Source of the DNA: an uncultured Rickettsiales bacterium
GTDB lineage: Bacteria; Pseudomonadota; Alphaproteobacteria; Rickettsiales; UBA1997
Direction: 5' to 3'
Assembly: GCA_951801155.1 (NCBI GenBank)
Contig: CATOLK010000050.1
Span: 1-7,818, forward strand
Length of the DNA stretch: 7,818 nt
Positions 5,677-7,818 of this stretch are shown one piece after another (within the stretch, counting starts at the first letter, position 1; the number at the start of each line of letters is the position of its first letter). The position numbers and the translations under genes were made by a program. Under the pieces are notes generated by a model that worked only from the letters and a program-made list of their open reading frames with translations, made no database searches and was not told the DNA's origin.

Positions 5677-7308
5677 ATGAGAAAAATTTTAATGTTTTTG
5701 TTATTTTTTACTTATTCAATAACAGTTTTTGCTGATGATGACAATTTTCTTCTTATAGATAATATTTTTGGTTTCGATAAAATAAAAATAACTTTATTAA
5801 AACCGTGCGTTGTTGTAAAAAAAGAAATTAAAAATAAAAATAATGATAATAGTGCTATTGCAGAAAAAAAGAGTCTGAATAATATAGATAATATAAAAGA
5901 AAGAATTTATAAGAAAAAAGATAACGCTATAGAAAATTTTTTGAACAATTTAAATAACAAAGATAGTGAAAATAAAAAAGAAAATTACAACAATAATAAA
6001 AAAAATACTGTTAAATTATTATGGCAAGATTATTTTGATGTTGATCCATCAACAAAAATTGATAAAGTAAATAGTGATAAAGAAAAATTCAACAAAACAA
6101 TTGATAATATTTATAAAAAAATAATAAATAACTTAGAAATTGCTAATTTCTATAATATAGATTATAAAAGTAATTCTTGTCAAGATATGAATGAATTTTT
6201 TAAAAATACACAAGATCAAAATAATATAAATGATTATATTTTTAGTGATAACTTTATCGGCAGTGATTTTATTGTTAGTGCAGAAATAGAAAAATTAAAC
6301 GAAACAAAAATAAAGATACAAATACTTATATGGGATATCCTTGATGAAAAATTTTTAGATGGAAAATATTATATTCTACATTTAGATAATAAAAACAATA
6401 ATTCTTACAGAATATCAAATATGATATCTGATTTTATTTTCAAACTAACAACCGGAGAAAAAGAAGGATTATTCGATAGTAAGATAATGTATATATCCGA
6501 AACTGGTTCGCCATTAAAAAGAGAAAAACAAGTTGCTATAATGAATTTTGATGGAAGTAAAAATATAAAGATTACAAAAAGTAAAAATTTAAAGTTAATT
6601 CCAATATTTTCTAAATATAATCCTAATGAAATATTTTATATGGAATATTTACCAGAAGGACCTTTTATTGTAAAATATAATTTAGCAAATAATAGCTTTA
6701 CAAAAATTCTAACCAAAAATCAAACTATGACTAGTGCCGCAAATTTTAATCCTGATAACAAAAATCAGCTAATTTTGGCCGGTACTTCAGGAAAATCAAC
6801 TAATTTATTTTTATTTGATTTTAAAGAAAAGAAAAATAAACAAATTACAAAAGGAAATAGTATAAATACAGCTCCCAGTTTTAGTCCGGACGGAAAAAAA
6901 ATAGTTTATGTCTCTGATAAATCAGGAGTTAGAAAACTTTATATAAAAGATTTAGAAAACAATAAAGAGGAACTTTTAACTAAAGAAGCTGGAGTTTACG
7001 ATAAACCTTCTTGGTCACCGGATGGGAAACTTATAGCTTTTGTAAAAATAAAAGGTCAACGATTTGAATTAGGAATTATGAACTATAGGGGTGAAGCTGA
7101 AAGGATTTTGACAAGTAGTTATTTAATAGAAGGAGTTAAATGGTCACCAAATTCTAGATATTTAATATATACAAAGCAAAAAGGAGCTTATGGTACTAAT
7201 AGTATTCCAAGAATTTATATAAAAGATATATTAACTGGAAACGAATATAGAATACAAACTCCACCGCAAGAAGGTGCTAGTGATCCAGATTGGATAATGA
7301 ATAAGTAA
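5677..7308 (+). CDS. tolB: Tol-Pal system beta-propeller protein TolB, with a low-complexity insertion
   Basis: Periplasmic protein that binds TolA through its N-terminus and Pal through its propeller. A signal peptide covers residues 1-19, with a cut likely after VFA. A TolB-box-like strand follows (about 22-45). The N-terminal alpha/beta domain (about 112-260) includes SDFIVSAEIEKL (196-207) and SDFIFKLTTGEKEGLFDSKI (251-270), equivalent to the DEVFEKLTG...RTRIAYV region of E. coli. The propeller (about 268-543) has repeated blade motifs SFSPDGKKIVYVSDKSG (401-417), SWSPDGKLIAFV (445-456) and KWSPNSRYLIYTKQKG (488-503), and ends at DPDW (536-539). At 543 aa it is about 110 longer than the usual ~430. 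Most of the surplus is a Lys/Asn/Glu run near 48-110 between the TolA-binding box and the first domain. The gene starts 12 nt after tolA. Confidence 0.93.
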   Translation: MRKILMFLLFFTYSITVFADDDNFLLIDNIFGFDKIKITLLKPCVVVKKEIKNKNNDNSAIAEKKSLNNIDNIKERIYKKKDNAIENFLNNLNNKDSENKKENYNNNKKNTVKLLWQDYFDVDPSTKIDKVNSDKEKFNKTIDNIYKKIINNLEIANFYNIDYKSNSCQDMNEFFKNTQDQNNINDYIFSDNFIGSDFIVSAEIEKLNETKIKIQILIWDILDEKFLDGKYYILHLDNKNNNSYRISNMISDFIFKLTTGEKEGLFDSKIMYISETGSPLKREKQVAIMNFDGSKNIKITKSKNLKLIPIFSKYNPNEIFYMEYLPEGPFIVKYNLANNSFTKILTKNQTMTSAANFNPDNKNQLILAGTSGKSTNLFLFDFKEKKNKQITKGNSINTAPSFSPDGKKIVYVSDKSGVRKLYIKDLENNKEELLTKEAGVYDKPSWSPDGKLIAFVKIKGQRFELGIMNYRGEAERILTSSYLIEGVKWSPNSRYLIYTKQKGAYGTNSIPRIYIKDILTGNEYRIQTPPQEGASDPDWIMNK

Positions 7309-7311
7309 AAT

Positions 7312-7698
7312 ATGTATAAAAAAGCCAATAAGAAATTAAAATTTTATAAGAATATTATTAGGTACATTAATTTTTTATCAAGATTGATTGTTGTATTAAT
7401 TTTAACTATTTTTCTTTATTTATTGCAAAAAAATATTAATGATAATGGTTTGAAAAATAATGACATAATTATAAATATTATGGAAAGTCCAAAATTGCAA
7501 ACATATGAAAATGATGGAGATATTGTATCGGTAATTGGAGATAAAGCTGAAATTATGGAAGATAAAATAAAAATTTATAACCTAAATATGAAATCTGATT
7601 TTTTAGTTGGTTCGGCAGAAATTGTTGATATTACGGATAATGGAGAAGAAGTAATTTTGAAAAACAGACCTACAATAATATTTTATAATGAAAAGTAA
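7312..7698 (+). CDS. lptC: LptC-like lipopolysaccharide export protein (short)
   Basis: A 128-aa protein with a basic cytoplasmic N-terminus (residues 1-19), one membrane anchor (about 20-38) and a small beta-rich periplasmic domain (about 50-128). The block ESPKLQTYENDGDIVSVIGDKAEI (58-81) resembles the start of the LptC/DUF1239 domain (NPKLTG-x-DxxG-x-x-y-x-vxAdkA). LptC forms part of the bridge carrying LPS from the LptBFG pump to LptA. Family members are usually ~190 aa, so either the beta-jellyroll is shortened to its first repeats or the resemblance is only partial. It begins 3 nt after tolB with no visible Shine-Dalgarno, so it is probably translationally coupled to tolB. The genes usually downstream of tolB (pal, ybgF) are absent here. 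The symbol is tentative. Confidence 0.5.
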   Translation: MYKKANKKLKFYKNIIRYINFLSRLIVVLILTIFLYLLQKNINDNGLKNNDIIINIMESPKLQTYENDGDIVSVIGDKAEIMEDKIKIYNLNMKSDFLVGSAEIVDITDNGEEVILKNRPTIIFYNEK

Positions 7699-7818
7699 AA
7701 AAGATTTATATCAATTTATTAGACCTCCTGTATAAAACTATTCTTATTTTCTATATATATATATTATTTTTTAATAATTTTTATTTTTATGTCTTTCTTT
7801 TTTTGTTAGATTTGTTAT
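7699..7818. other. T-rich tail of the window with no confident gene
   Basis: No complete gene or recognisable terminator lies after the LptC-like stop. An ATG at 7688 overlapping that stop opens only 15 codons (to TAA at 7733-7735). A longer plus frame (7692 to the end) lacks ATG, GTG and TTG at a suitable place. On the minus strand two frames are open from the window edge and end in TAA at 7771 or 7787 with Lys/Asn-rich tails. Sense strands in this window are mostly A-rich (for example tolA and tolB), so the T-rich plus strand from about 7740 may mark the 3' end of a convergent minus-strand gene. It could equally be a hydrophobic start on the plus strand. Confidence 0.25.

Noticed and set aside
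7722..7729. Perfect AGGAGGTC Shine-Dalgarno on the minus strand (equal to ACCTCCT, an anti-SD string, on the plus strand)
   Set aside because: The only start at suitable distance on the minus strand is a TTG followed after one codon by TAA, so no gene uses it. No AGGAGGT partner in this window suggests a pairing role.

Overview
The window is a stretch of a very AT-rich bacterial chromosome. Introns, CRISPR arrays, insertion sequences, tRNA and rRNA genes were not seen. Stops include TAA, TAG and TGA, and tryptophan is encoded by TGG, so the standard bacterial code fits. The C-terminal domain of TolA (a Cys pair and a W-Q-x-I-x-F-x-F-D ending) and the tolQRAB order point to an alphaproteobacterium. 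The extreme A/T content, Lys/Asn/Ile-rich proteins and low-complexity insertions suggest a host-associated or reduced-genome lineage (Rickettsiales- or Holosporales-like). The lineage is an inference and no species is claimed.

Layout. Positions 1-258 hold no supported gene, only weak hairpin and promoter-like strings. A membrane-anchored metallophosphoesterase (259-1344, +) ends at a long hairpin terminator. It converges on ilvH, the regulatory subunit of acetolactate synthase (1431-1961, -). Upstream of ilvH on the same strand is rluD, a 23S rRNA pseudouridine synthase (2180-3178, -). A 68-bp divergent intergenic region separates rluD from a plus-strand cluster: tolQ (3247-3939), tolR (3960-4376), tolA (4396-5664), tolB (5677-7308) and a short LptC-like gene (7312-7698). 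The last 120 bp are T-rich and hold no gene that can be called with confidence.

How the genes work together. TolQ and TolR form the proton-driven inner-membrane motor, TolA is the periplasm-spanning arm, and TolB is the periplasmic beta-propeller that usually hands over to the outer-membrane lipoprotein Pal. Together they couple inner-membrane energy to outer-membrane constriction and maintenance. Neither pal nor ybgF/cpoB follows tolB here, and no ybgC precedes tolQ. The slot after tolB is instead taken by a candidate lipopolysaccharide-export protein (LptC-like), only 3 nt away. The metallophosphoesterase resembles membrane-bound enzymes of envelope lipid metabolism, so much of the window has an envelope theme, while ilvH and rluD are metabolic and ribosomal housekeeping.

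I see no convincing evidence for an undescribed defence or mobile system. The points worth a second look are lineage-specific oddities: a low-complexity insertion in TolB, the LptC-like gene in the usual pal position, and an ilvH with intact valine-site residues but no catalytic-subunit gene beside it.
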